Position numbers and translations under genes: made by a program. This document shows positions 8,622-22,702 of a stretch of DNA of 64,000 nucleotides, in pieces (position 1 is the first letter of the stretch; every line of letters starts with the position of its first letter). The notes beneath the pieces were generated by a model that was not told the DNA's origin, made no database searches, and was given only the letters and a program-made list of their open reading frames with translations. Origin of the DNA: Apostichopus japonicus. Lineage: Eukaryota > Echinodermata > Holothuroidea > Aspidochirotida > Stichopodidae. The stretch covers positions 13,346,876-13,410,875 of the forward strand of contig NC_092567.1 in assembly GCF_037975245.1 (NCBI RefSeq), given 5' to 3'.

Positions 8622-9642
8622 GGCCTAGTAAAAAATGGACATATCATATTTAAAATATAATAGTGATACAGATTATAGTGGTACACAGCCCTGTTCAAGG
8701 GCAATTATACTCGGCCTAGGCTTTAGGCCTTCGGCAACCATTAGCCTAGGCCTAAGTTACGCAGTAGGCGTATTTCTGTTAGGTATCTGCCTATGATGAA
8801 GTACTGTAACGTAACTTCTCTTGGCTTCATACAATGGTACATCGACTATCCTTTCACGAGAAGTTTAAACATTTACACAGATTATCTCCAAACTGAATGC
8901 ATACCGGTTCCAATCAAATCTTTGAATTCCTTGAACACCTCAACTTTCCTTCTTTTATTTCGAAATAACCAAAATCTTAGGATGTTGCCGCCTCATCTGC
9001 TTTGCGCGACTCTGTGTCCGCTTCGTGGACGATATTATTAATGATAATGACTGCCACTATACTATTGACCAATTAGGAGTTCCGGTTTGTATGACAAATG
9101 CGTATTTGCTCGGTAAGGAGAGAAACTTGAAAAAGGATTGGCTGAAACTTCTACCTGAACGAGGTCGACATGTCAGATTGTATTCCCTTCGTTGTTATAT
9201 TCAACAAAGAAATCAACAATGACAAGTTAAATACAAAAATTTGCAGTACATGTTCGGACATTAAATGGTGTGAAGACTCGCGCACAAAGAAACGTCTCAT
9301 GCCGGTATTCTGACCTAGTTTCGAATGAGGTGTAACAGAAGTGTTAGACACCACCATCGGTCCCAGAAAATACACACACAGCTTGCTACCGTCGGTAATT
9401 AGACACTAGTGTACAGTCAATTCATACAGCTTCGGTCAATACCTACAACACAGTGAACATAGCAGCGACAAGAAAAACACTTCACTTGCAAGCAACGGAA
9501 AGTTAAATTTTTCAGAGCGCGGCACGCGGTTTGGGGCGAGTCTTCAATGCTTTTAAAATGCAAAGTTGTTCGCCTTAACTTTTCGTTTGGGAATTAAGGA
9601 CTTGTGAGTATTGACGGTATTGGCGGTCTTTATGTGGCAGTG
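8622..9642. other. Flank without recognised gene
   Basis: AGGCCTAGG-type sequence near 8,710-8,760 resembles low-complexity intergenic or intronic DNA that I recall from marine invertebrates. Short frames on both strands (for example minus 9,151-9,375) carry no domain. GC content rises around 9,510-9,540, but no promoter elements can be claimed. Confidence 0.35.
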
Positions 9643-9775
9643 TTAATAATAATAATAAAATAATAAATGAACTTATATAGCGCTAAAATCTACGAAGTAT
9701 TCAATAGCGCTGTACAACCCTAATAGAACGCAAACTTGAAAAAATGAGTCTTCAAACAAGACTGTGCTGTAACGT
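9643..9775. mobile_element. Dispersed-repeat tail: (TAA)n plus 'TATATAGCGCT' module, at the satellite border
   Basis: TTAATAATAATAATAAAATA is followed by GAACTTATATAGCGCTAAAA, then ATTCAATAGCGCTGTACAA and a segment including AAAAAATGAGTCTTCAAA. The arrangement (TAA microsatellite, TATATAGCGC, about 25 bp, AGCGCT-GTACA, AAATGAG) resembles a dispersed repeat, probably the 3' part of a SINE- or LINE-derived element, that I remember as common in echinoderm and other marine genomes. It ends within a few bases of the first satellite monomer. The family name is unverified. Confidence 0.45.
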
Positions 9776-9780
9776 TAAAT

Positions 9781-9822
9781 CGAATGGGCGTTACCGATCA
9801 ATCGAATTTCGATTGATAGGTA
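9781..9822. repeat. Inverted satellite monomer: palindromic left edge of the array
   Basis: The first satellite monomer reads in the opposite direction to the rest. TACCGATCAATCGAA (9,792-9,806) pairs with TTCGATTGATAGGTA (9,808-9,822) with one mismatch and a 1-nt centre, making a near-perfect 31-bp palindrome. Weaker symmetry continues outward to about 9,832. No other inverted monomer was noticed in the array. Confidence 0.85.
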
Positions 9823-10671
9823 CCGAACGTTCGATTGATCGGTAACGAACATTCGATTGATCGGTACCGCACATTCGATTGATCGATACCGCACATTCGA
9901 TTGATCGGTACCGAACATTCGTTTGATCGGTAGCGCACATTCGAACGATCGATTGGTACCGCACATTCGATTGATCTGTACCGCACATTCGATTGATCGG
10001 TACCGCACACTCGATCGATCGATACTGCACATTCGATCGATCGGTACCGAACATTCGATTGATCGATACCGAACATTCGATTGATCGGTACCGAACATTC
10101 GATTGATCGATACCGCACATTCGATTGATCGGTACCGAACATTCGATTCATTGGTACCGCACATTCGATTGATCGATACAGAACATTCGATCGATAGATA
10201 CCGCACATTCGATATATCGGTACCGCACATTCGATCGATCGGTACCGCACATTCGATTGATCGGTACCGCACATTCGATCGATACTGCACATTCGATCGA
10301 TCGATACCGAACATTCGATTAATCGGTACCGAACATTCGATTGATCGGTACCGCACATTCGATTGATCGATACCGCACATTCGATTGATCGATACCGGAC
10401 ATTCGATTGATCGATACCGCACATTCGATTGATCGGTACCGAACATTCGTTTGATCGGTAGCGCACATTCGATCGATCGATTGGTACCGCACATTCGATT
10501 GATCGGTACCGCACATTCGATTGATCGGTGCCGCACATTCGATCGATCGATACTGAACATTCGATTGATCGGTACCGAACATTCGATTGATCGATACCGA
10601 ACATTCGATTGATCGGTACCGAACATTCGATTGATCGATACCGCACATTCGATTGATCGGTACCGAACCTT

Positions 10672-11980
10672 CGATTCATTGGTACCGCACATTCGATTGA
10701 TCGATACAGAACATTCGATCGATCGATACCCCACATTCGATATATCGGTACCGCACATTCGATCGATCGGTACCGCACATTCGATTGATCGGTACCGAAC
10801 ATTCGATTGATCAGGACCGAACATTCGATTGATCGGTTTCGCACATTTGGTTGATCGGTTTCGCACATTCGATCGATCGATACCGAACATTCGATTGATC
10901 GGTACCGCACATTCGATTGATCGGTACCGCACATTCGATTGATCGATACCGCACATTCGATTGATCGGTACCGAACATTATATTGATCGGTACCGAACAT
11001 TCGATCGATCGGTACCGCACATTCGATTGATCGGTACCGCACATTCGATTTATCGATACCGCACATTCCATTGATCGGTACCACACATTCGATTGATCGA
11101 TACCGCATATTCGATTGATCGGAACCGAACATTCGATTGATCGGTACCGAACATTCGATTGATCGGTACCGCACATTCGATTGATCGGTACCGAACATTC
11201 GATTGATCGATATCGCATATTCGATTGATCGGTACCGAACATTCGATTGATCGGTACCGAACATTCGATTGATCGGTACCGCACATTCGATTGATCGGGA
11301 CCAAACATTCGATTGATCGGTACCACACATTCGATTGATCGATACCGCATATTCGATTGATCGGTACCGAACATTCGATTCATTGGTACCGCACATTCGA
11401 TTGATCGATACAGAACATTCGATCGATCGATACCCCACATTCGATATATCGGTACCGCACATTCGATCGATCGGTACCGCACATTCGATTGATCGGTACC
11501 GAACATTCGATTGATCAGGACCGAACATTCGATTGATCGGTTTCGCACATTTGGTTGATCGGTTTCGCACATTCGATCGATCGATACCGAACATTCGATT
11601 GATCGGTACCGCACATTCGATTGATCGGTACCGCACATTCGATTGATCGATACCGCACATTCGATTGATCGGTACCGAACATTATATTGATCGGTACCGA
11701 ACATTCGATCGATCGGTACCGCACATTCGATTGATCGGTACCGCACATTCGATTTATCGATACCGCACATTCCATTGATCGGTACCACACATTCGATTGA
11801 TCGATACCGCATATTCGATTGATCGGAACCGAACATTCGATTGATCGGTACCGAACATTCGATTGATCGGTACCGCACATTCGATTGATCGGTACCGAAC
11901 ATTCGATTGATCGATATCGCATATTCGATTGATCGGTACCGAACATTCGATTGATCGGTACCGAACATTCGATTGATCGG
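10672..11980 (+). repeat. Tandem duplication, 704-bp higher-order unit (32 monomers)
   Basis: Markers recur at a 704-bp offset: CAGGACCGAAC at 10,812 and 11,516, and the odd ATTATATTGA monomer at 10,977 and 11,681. The duplicated tracts run from about 10,672 and 11,376 and diverge near 11,275 and 11,980. 704 is exactly 32 x 22, so no length-variant monomer lies inside. Confidence 0.85.
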
Positions 11981-12882
11981 TACCACACATTCGATTGATC
12001 GATACCGCATATTCGATTGATCGGTACCGAACATTCGATTGATCGGTACCGAACATTCGATTGATCGGTACCGCACATTCGATTGATCGGTACCGAACAT
12101 TCGATTGATCGATATCGCATATTCAATTGATCGGTACCGAACATTCGATTAATCGGTACCGAACATTCGATTGATCGGTTTCGCACATTCGATCGATCGA
12201 TACCGAACATTCGATTGATCAGGACCGAACATTCGATTGATCAGTTTCGCACATTAGGTTATTCGGTTTCGCACATTCGATCGATCGATACTGTACATTC
12301 GATTGATCGGTACCGCACATTCGATTGATCGGTACCGAACATTCGATTGATCAGGACCGAACATTCGATTCATCGGTTTCGCACATTTGGTTGATCGGTT
12401 TCGCACATTCGATCGATCGATACCGAACATTCGATTGATCGATACCGCACATTCGATTGATCGGTACCGAACCTTCGATCCATTGGTACCGCACATTCGA
12501 TTGATCGATACAGAACATTCGATCGATCGGTAGCGCACATTCGATCGATCGATTGGTACCGCACATTCGATTGATCGGTACCGCACATTCGATTGATCGG
12601 TACCGCACATTCGATCGATCGATACTGCACATTCGATCGATCGGTACCGAACATTCGATTGATCGATACCGAACATTCGATTGATCGGTACCGAACATTC
12701 GATTGATCGATACCGCACATTCGATTGATCGGTACCGAACCTTCGATTCATTGGTACCGCACATTCGATTGATCGATACAGAACAATCGATCGATCGATA
12801 CCCCACATTCGATATATCGGTACCGCACATTCGATCGATCGGTACCGCACATTCGATTGATCGGTACCGAACATTCGATTGA

Positions 12883-14320
12883 TCAGGACCGAACATTCGA
12901 TTGATCGGTTTCGCACATTTGGTTGATCGGTTTCGCACATTCGATCGATCGATACCGATCATTCGATTGATCGGTACCGCACATTCGATTGATCGGTACC
13001 GCACATTCGATTGATCGATACCGCACATTCGATTGATCGGTACCGAACATTATATTGATCGGTACCGAACATTCGATCGATCGGTACCGCACATTCGATT
13101 GATCGGTACCGCACATTCGATTTATCGATACCGAACATTCCATTGATCGGTACCACACATTCGATTGATCGATACCGAACATTCGATTGGTACCGAACAT
13201 TCGATTGATCAGGACCGAACATTCGATTGATCGGTTTCGCACATTTGGTTGATCGGTTTCGCACATTCGATCGATCGATACCGAACATTCCATTGATCGG
13301 TACCGCATATTCGATTGATCGGTACCGCACATTCGATTGATCGATACCGCACATTCGATTGATCGATACCGGACATTCGATTGATCGATACCGCACATTC
13401 GATTGATCGGTACCGAACATTCGTTTGATCGGTAGCGCACATTCGATCGATCGATTGGTACCGCACATTCAATTGATCGGTACCGCCTATTTGGTTGATC
13501 GGTTTCGCACATTCGATCGATCGATACCGAACATTCGATTGATCGGTACCGCACATTCGATTGATCGGTACCAAACATTCGATCGATCGATACCGCACAT
13601 TCGATTGATCGGTACCGAACATTATATTGATCGGTACCGAACATTCGATTGATCGGTACCGAACATTCGATTGATCGATACCGCACATTCGATTGATCGG
13701 TACCGAACCTTCGATTCATTGGTACCGCACATTCGATATATCGGTACCGCACATTCGATCGATCGGTACCGCACATTCGATTGATCGGTACCGAACATTC
13801 GATTGATCGGTTTCGCACATTTGGTTGATCGGTTTCGCACATTCGATCGATCGATACCGAACATTCGATTCATTGGTACCGCACATTCGATTGATCGATA
13901 CAGAACATTCGATCGATCGATACCGCACATTCGATATATCGGTACCGCACATTCGATCGATCGGTACCGCACATTCGATCGATCGGTACCGCACATTCGG
14001 TTGATCGGTACCGAACATTCGATCGATCGATACCGAACATTCGATTGATCGGTACCGCACATTCGATTTATCGATACCGCACATTCGATTGATCGGTACC
14101 GCACATTCGATTGATCGATACCGCATATTCGATTGATCGGTACCGAACATTCGATTGATCGGTACCGAACGGTTTCGCACATTAGGTTGATCGGTACCGC
14201 ACATTCGATCGATCGATGCCGAACATTCGATTGATCGGTATCGCACATTCGATTGATCGATACCGGACATTCGATTGATCGATACCGAACATTCGATTAA
14301 TCGGTACCGCACATTCGATT
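12883..14320 (+). repeat. Higher-order segment, family A, copy 1
   Basis: An ordered run of monomer variants here recurs at about 17,393-19,000, 36,000-37,560 and 51,985-53,500, at offsets of 4,294, 18,587 and 15,894 bp between successive copies where I could match landmarks. It includes the GGTTTCGCACATTTGGTTGA monomer pair, an ATTATATTGA monomer, and the 12-bp-deleted monomer CCGAACGGTTTCGCAC at about 14,166. Confidence 0.75.
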
Positions 14321-17300
14321 AATCGGTACCGCACATTCGATCGATCGATACTGCACATTCGATATATCGGTACCGCACATTCGATCGATCGGTACCGCAC
14401 ATTCGATTGATCGGTACCGAACATTCGATTCATCGGTTTCGTACATTCGATTGATCGGGACCAAACATTCGATTGATCGATACCGCACATTCGATTGATC
14501 GGTACCGCACATTCGATTGATCGGTACCGCACATTCGATCGATCGATACCGCACATTCGATTGATCGGTACCGAACATTCGATTGATCGGTACCGAACCT
14601 TCGATCGATACTGCACATTTGATCGATCGATATTGCACATTCCATTGATCGGTATCGCACATTCGATTGATCGTTACCGAACATTCGATTGATCGGTACC
14701 GCACATTCGATTGATCGGTACCGAACATTCGATCGATTGATATTGCACATTCGATTGATCGGTACCGCACATTCGATTGATCAGGACCGAACATTCGATT
14801 GATCAGGACCGCACATTCGATTGATCGGTACCGCACATTCGATCGATCGATACCGCACATTCGATTGATCGGTACCGAACATTCGATTGATCGGTTTCGC
14901 ACATTTGGTTGATCGGTTTCGCACATTCGATCGATCGATACCGAACATTCGATTCATTGGTACCGCACATTCGATTGATCGGTACCGCACATTCGATTGA
15001 TCGTTACCGAACATTCGATTGATCGATACCGCATATTGGATTGATCGGTACCGAACATTCGATTAATCGGTACCGAACATTCGATTGATCGGTACCGCAC
15101 ATTCGATTGATCGGGACCAAACATTCGATTGATCGGTACCGCACATTCGATTGATCGGTACCGCACATTCGATTGATCGGTACCGCACATTCGATCGATA
15201 CTGCACATTCGATCGATCGATACCGCACATTCGATTGATCGGTACCGCACATTCGATCGATCGATACCGCACATTCGATTGATCGGTACCGAACATTCGA
15301 TTGATCGGTACCGAACATTCGATTGGAACCGAACATTCGATTGATCGGTACCGAACATTCGATCGATACTGCACATTTGATCGATCGATACCGCACATTC
15401 GATTGATCGGTATCGCACATTCGATTGATCGGTACCGAACATTCGATCGATCGATATTACACATTCGATTGATCGGTACCGCACATTCGATTGATCGGTC
15501 CCGAACATTCGATTGATCAGGACCGAACATTCGATTGATCGGTTTCGCACATTAGGTTGATCGGTTTCGCACATTCCATGGATCGATACTGTACATTCGA
15601 TTGATCGGTACCGCACATTCGATTGATCGGTACCGAACATTCGATTGATCGGGACCGAACATTCGATTCATTGGTTTCGCACATTTGGTTGATCGGTTTC
15701 GCACATTCGATCGATCGATACCGAACATTCGATTGATCGGTACCGCACATTCGATTGATCGGTACCGCACATTCGATTGATCGGTACCGAACATTCGATT
15801 GATCAGGACCGAACATTCGATTGATCGGTTTCGCACATTTGGTTGATCGGTTTCGCACATTCGATCGATCGATACCGAACATTCGATTGATCGGTACCGC
15901 ACATTCGATCGATCGGTACCGCACATTCGATTGATCGATACCGCACATTCGATCGATCGATACCGGACATTCGATTGATCGATATCGCACATTCGATATA
16001 TCGGTACCGCACATTCGATTGATCGATACCGCATATTCGATTGATCGGTACCGAACATTCGATTATTCGGTACCGAACATTCGATTGATCGGTACCGCAC
16101 AATCGATTGATCGGGACCAAACAATCGATTGATCGATACCGCACATTCGATCGATCGGTACCGCACATTCGATTGATCGGTACCGCACATTCGATCGATC
16201 GATACCGCACATTCGATTGATCGGTACCGAACATTCGATCGATACTGCACATTCGATCGATCGATACCGCACATTCGATTGATCGGTACCGCTCATTCGA
16301 TCGATCGATACCGCACATTCGATCGATCGGTACCGAACATTCGATTGATCGGTACCGAACATTCGATTGGAACCGAACATTCGATCGATCGGTACCGCAC
16401 ATTCGATTGATCGGTACCGAACATTCGATTGATCAGGACCGAACATTCGATTCATCGGTTTGGCACATTCGATTTATCGGTACCGCACATTCGATTGATC
16501 GATACCGCACATTCGATTGATCGGTACCGCACATTCGAATGATCGGTACCGAACATGCGATTGATCGATACCGCATATTCGATTGATCGGTACCGAACAT
16601 TCGATTAATCGGTACCGAACATTCGATTGATCGGGACCGAACATTCGATTGATCGATACCGCACATTCGATCGATCGGTACCGAACATGCGATTGATCGA
16701 TACCGCATATTCGATTGATCGGTACCGAACATTCGATTAATCGGTACCGCACAATCGATTGATCGGGACCGAACATTCGATTGATCGATACCGCACATTC
16801 GATCGATCGGTACCGCACATTCGATTGATCGGTACCGCACATTCGATCGATCGATACCGCACATTCGATTGATCGGTACCGAACATTCGATCGATACTGC
16901 ACATTCGATCGATCGATACCGCACATTCGATTGATCGGTACCGCTCATTCGATCGATCGATACCGCACATTTGATCGATCGATACCGCACATTCGATTGA
17001 TCGGTATCGCACATTCGATTGATCGGTACCGAACATTTGATTGATCGGTACCGCACATTCGATTGATCGGTAGTGAACATTCGATCGATCGATATTGCAC
17101 ATTCGATCGATCGGTACCGCACATTCGATTGATCGGGACCAAACATTCGATTGATCGGTAACGAACATTCGATTGATCGATACCGCACATTCGATTGATC
17201 GGTACCGAACCTTCGATTCATTGGTGTCGCACAATCGATTGATCGATACAGAATATTCAATCGATCGATACCGCACATTCGATTGATCGATACCGCACAT

Positions 17301-17392
17301 TCGATTGATCGGTACCGAACATTCGATTGATCGGTACCGAACATTCGATTGATCGATACCGCATATTCGATTGATCGGTACCGAACATTCGA

Positions 17393-19000
17393 TTAATCGG
17401 TACCGAACATTCGATTGATCGGTACCGCACATTCGATTGATCGCGACCAAACATTCGATTGATCGATACCGAACATTCGATTGCTACCGAACATTCGATT
17501 GATCAGGACCGAACATTCGATTGATCGGTTTCGCACATTTGGTTGATCGGTTTCGCACATTCGATCGATCGATACCGAACATTCCATTGATCGGTTCCGC
17601 ATATTCGATTGATCGGTACCGCACATTCGATTGATCGATACCGCACATTCGATTGATCGATACCGGACATTCGATTGATCGATACCGCACATTCGATTGA
17701 TCGGTACCGAACATTCGTTTGATCGGTAGCGCACATTCGATCGATCGATTGGTACCGCACATTCGATTGATCGGTACCGCCTATTTGGTTGATCGGTTTC
17801 GCACATTCGATCGATCGATACCGAACATTCGATTGATCGGTACCGCACATTCGATTGATCGGTACCAAACATTCGATTGATCGATACCGCACATTCGATT
17901 GATCGGTACCGAACATTATATTGATCGGTACCGAACATTCGATTGATCGGTACCGAACATTCGATTGATCGATACCGCACATTCGATTGATCGGTACCGA
18001 ACCTTCGATTCATTGGTACCGCACATTCGATATATCGGTACCGCACATTCGATCGATCGGTACCGCACATTCGATTGATCGGTACCGAACATTCGATTGA
18101 TCGGTTTCGCACATTTGGTTGATCGGTTTCGCACATTCGATCGATCGATACCGAACATTCGATTCATTGGTACCGCACATTCGATTGATCGATACAGAAC
18201 ATTCGATCGATCGATACCGCACATTCGATATATCGGTACCGCACATTCGATCGATCGGTACCGCACATTCGGTTGATCGGTACCGAACATTCGATTGATC
18301 AGGACCGAACATTCGATTGATCGATTTCGCACATTTGGTTGATCGGTTTCGCACGTTCGATCGATCGATACCGAACATTCGATTGATCGGTACCGCACAT
18401 TCGATTGATCGGTACCGAACATTCGATTGATCGATACCGCACATTCGATTGATCGGTACCGAACATTATATTGATCGGTACCGAACATTCGATCGATCGA
18501 TACCGAACATTCGATTGATCGGTACCGCACATTCGATTTATCGATACCGCACATTCGATTGATCGGTACCGCACATTCGATTGATCGATACCGCATATTC
18601 GATTGATCGGTACCGAACATTCGATTGATCGGTACCGAACGGTTTCGCACATTAGGTTGATCGGTACCGCACATTCGATCGATCGATGCCGAACATTCGA
18701 TTGATCGGTATCGCACATTCGATTGATCGGTACCGCACATTCGATTGATCGATACCGCACATTCGATTGATCGATACCGGACATTCGATTGATCGATACC
18801 GCACATTCGATTGAAAGGTACCGAACATTCGTTTGATCGGTACCGCACATTCGATTAATCGGTACCGCACATTCGATCGATCGATACTGCACATTCGATA
18901 TATCGGTACCGCACATTCGATCGATCGGTACCGCACATTCGATTGATCGGTACCGAACATTCGATTCATCGGTTTCGTACATTCGATTTATCGGTACCGG
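17393..19000 (+). repeat. Higher-order segment, family A, copy 2
   Basis: Same monomer order as copy 1 (offset 4,294 bp), including the deletion-junction monomer CCGAACGGTTTCGCAC at about 18,636. It stays recognisable for about 1.5 kb and is closest in length to copy 3. Confidence 0.75.
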
Positions 19001-19642
19001 ACATTCGATTGATCGATACCGCACATTCGATTGATCGGTACCGAACATTCGTTTGATCGGTAGCGCACATTCGATTGATCGGTACCGCACATTCGATTGA
19101 TCGGTACCGCACATTCGATCGATCGGTACCGCACATTCGATTGATCGGTACCGCACATTCGATTGATCGATACCGCACATTCGATTGATCGGTACCGAAC
19201 ATTCGATTGATCGATACCGCACATTCGATTGATCGGTACCGCATATTCGATTGATCGGTACCGAACATTCGTTTATTCGGTACCGAACATTCGATTGATC
19301 GATACCGCACATTCGATTGATCGGGACCAAAAATTCGATTGATCGATACCGCACATTCGATCGATCGGTACCGCACATTCGATTGATCGGTACCGCACAT
19401 TCGATCGATCGATACCGCACATTCGATTGATCGGTACCGAACATTCGATCGATACTGCACATTCGATCGATCGATACCGCACATTCGATTGATCGGTACC
19501 GAACATTCGATCGATCGATACCGCACATTCGATCGATCGGTACCGAACATTCGATTGATCGGTACCGAACATTCGATTGGAACCGAACATTCGATCGATC
19601 GGTACCGCACATTCGATTGATCGGTACCGAACATTCGATTGA

Positions 19643-20800
19643 TCAGGACCGAACATTCGATTCATCGGTTTCGCACATTCGATTTATCGGTACCGCACAT
19701 TCGATTGATCGATACCGCACATTCGATTGATCGGTACCGAACATTCGTTTGATCGGTACCGCACATTCGATTGATCGGTACCGCACATTCGATTGATCGG
19801 TACCGCACATTCGATTGATCGGTACCGAACATTCGATTGATCGATACCGCATATTCGATTGATCGGTACCGAACATTCGATTAATCGGTACCGAACATTC
19901 GATTGATCGGTACCGCACAATCGATTGATCGGGAACAAACATTCGATTGATCGATACCGCACATTCGATTGATCGGTACCGCACATTCGATTGATCGGTA
20001 CCGCACATTCGATCGATCGATACTGCACATTCGATTGATCGGTACCGAACATTTCATCGATCGATACCGCACATTCGATTGATTGGTACCGTACATTCGA
20101 TTGATCGATACCGCTAATTCGATCGATTGGTACCGCACATTGGATTGATCGGTACCGCACATTCGTTTGATTGGTACCGCACATTCGATTTATCGATACC
20201 GGACATTCGATTGATCGATACCGCACATTCGACTGATCGATAACGCACATTCGATTGATCGGTACCGAACATTCGTTTGATCGGTACCGCACATTCGATC
20301 GATCGATTGGTACCGCACATTCGATTGATCGGTACCGCACATTCGATTGATCGGTACCGCACATTCGATCGATCGATACTGCACATTCGATCGATCGGTA
20401 CCGAACATTCGATTGATCGATACCGAACATTCGATTGATCGGTACCGAACATTCGATCGATCGATACCGCACATTCGATTGATCGGTACCGAACCTTCGA
20501 TTCATTGGTACCGCACATTCGATTGATCGATACAGAACATTCGATCGATCGATATCGCACATTCGATATATCGGTACCGCACATTCGATCGATCGGTACC
20601 GCACATTCGATTGATCGGTACCGAACATTCGATTGATCAGGACCGAACATTCGATTGATCGGTTTCGCACATTTGGTTGATCGGTTTCGCACATTGGATT
20701 GATCGATACCGCACATTCGATTGATCGATACCGAACATAAAATTGATCGGTACCGAACATTCGATTGGTCAGGACCGAACATTCGATTCATCGGTTTCGC
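19643..20800 (+). repeat. Long-range duplicated segment B, copy 1
   Basis: Nearly identical to 40,340-41,490 at a 20,699-bp offset over more than 1 kb. Shared rare monomers include TTTCATCGATCG (about 20,052 and 40,751), GATAACGCAC (20,229 and 40,928) and CGCTAATTCG (20,111 and 40,810). Confidence 0.8.
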
Positions 20801-21442
20801 ACATTCGATTTATCGGTACCGCACATTCGATTGATCGATACCGCACATTCGATTGATCGGTACCGAACATTCGTTTGATCGGTACCGCACATTCGATTGA
20901 TCGGTACCGCACATTCGATTGATCGGTACCGCACATTCGATTGATCGGTACCGAACATTCGATTGATCGGTACCGCACATTCGATCGATCGGTACCGCAC
21001 ATTCGATTGATCGGTACCGAACATTCGATTGATCGATACCGCATATTCGATTGATCGGTACCGAACATTCGATTATTCGGTACCGAACATTCGATTGATC
21101 GGTACCGCACAATCGATTGATCGGGACCAAACATTCGATTGATCGATACCGCACATTCGATCGATCGGTACCGCACATTCGATTGATCGGTACCGCACAT
21201 TCGATCGATCGATACCGCACATTCGATTGATCGGTACCGAACATTCGATCGATACTGCACATTCGATCGATCGATACCGCACATTCGATTGATCGGTACC
21301 GCTCATTCGATCGATCGATACCGCACATTCGATCGATCGGTACCGAACATTCGATTGATCGGTACCGAACATTCGATTGGAACCGAACATTCGATCGATC
21401 GGTACCGCACATTCGATTGATCGGTACCGAACATTCGATTGA

Positions 21443-22702
21443 TCAGGACCGAACATTCGATTCATCGGTTTCGCACATTCGATTTATCGGTACCGCACAT
21501 TCGATTGATCGATACCGCACATTCGATTGATCGGTACCGAACATTCGTTTGATCGGTACCGCACATTCGATTGATCGGTACCGCACATTCGATTGATCGG
21601 TACCGCACATTTGATCGATCGATACCGCACATTCGATTGATCGGTATCGCACATTCGATTGATCGGGACCGAACATGATATTGATCGGTACCGAACATTC
21701 GATTGATCGGTACCGAACATTCGACTGATCGGTACCGAACATTCGATCGATACTGCACATTCGATCGATCGATACCGCACATTCGATTGAACGGTACCGA
21801 ACATTCGATCGATCGATACCGCACATTCGATTGATCGGTACAGAACATTCGATTGATCGGTACCGAACATTCGATTGGTACCGAACATTCGATTGATCGG
21901 TACCGAACATTCGATCGATACTGCACATTTGATCGATCGATACCGCACATTCGATAGATCGGTATCGCACATTCGATTGATCGTTACCGAACATTCGACT
22001 GGTACCGAACATTCGATTGATCGGTACCGAACATTCGATCGATACTGCACATTTGATCGATCGATACCGCACATTCGATTGATCGGTACCGCACATTCGA
22101 TTGATCGGTACCGAACATTCGTTTGATCGATACCGCACATTCGATTGATCGGTACCGGACATTCGATTGATCGGTACCGCACATTCGAATGATCGGTACC
22201 GCACATTCGATCGATCGATACCGCACATTCGATTGATCGGTACCGAACATTCGATCGATACTGCACATTCGATCGATCGATACCGAACATTCGATAGATC
22301 GGTACCGAACATTCGATTGATCGGTACCGCACATTCGATTGATCGGTATCGAACATTCGATTGATCGATACCGCATATTCGATTGATCGGTACCGAACAT
22401 TCGATTAATCGGTACCGAACATTCGATTGATCGGTACCGCACATTCGATGGATCGGGACCGCACATTCGATTGATCGATACCGCACATTCGATTGATCGG
22501 TACCGCACATTCGATCGATCGGTACCGCACATTCGATCGATCGATACCGCACATTCGATTGATCGGTACCGAACATTCGATTGATCGGTACCGAACATTC
22601 GATCGATACTGCACATTTGATCGATCGATACCGCACATTCCATTGATCGGTATCGCACATTCGATTGATCGTTACCGAACATTCGATTGATCGGTACCGC
22701 AC
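21443..22702 (+). repeat. Duplicated segment C, copy 1
   Basis: About 1.26 kb nearly identical to 25,477-26,736 (4,034-bp offset). It includes 18-bp monomers such as CGATTGGTACCGAACATT, CGACTGGTACCGAACATT, and a run of CGATCGATACTGCAC units. The length is 420 codons in every minus frame, so no net length change separates the copies. Confidence 0.85.
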
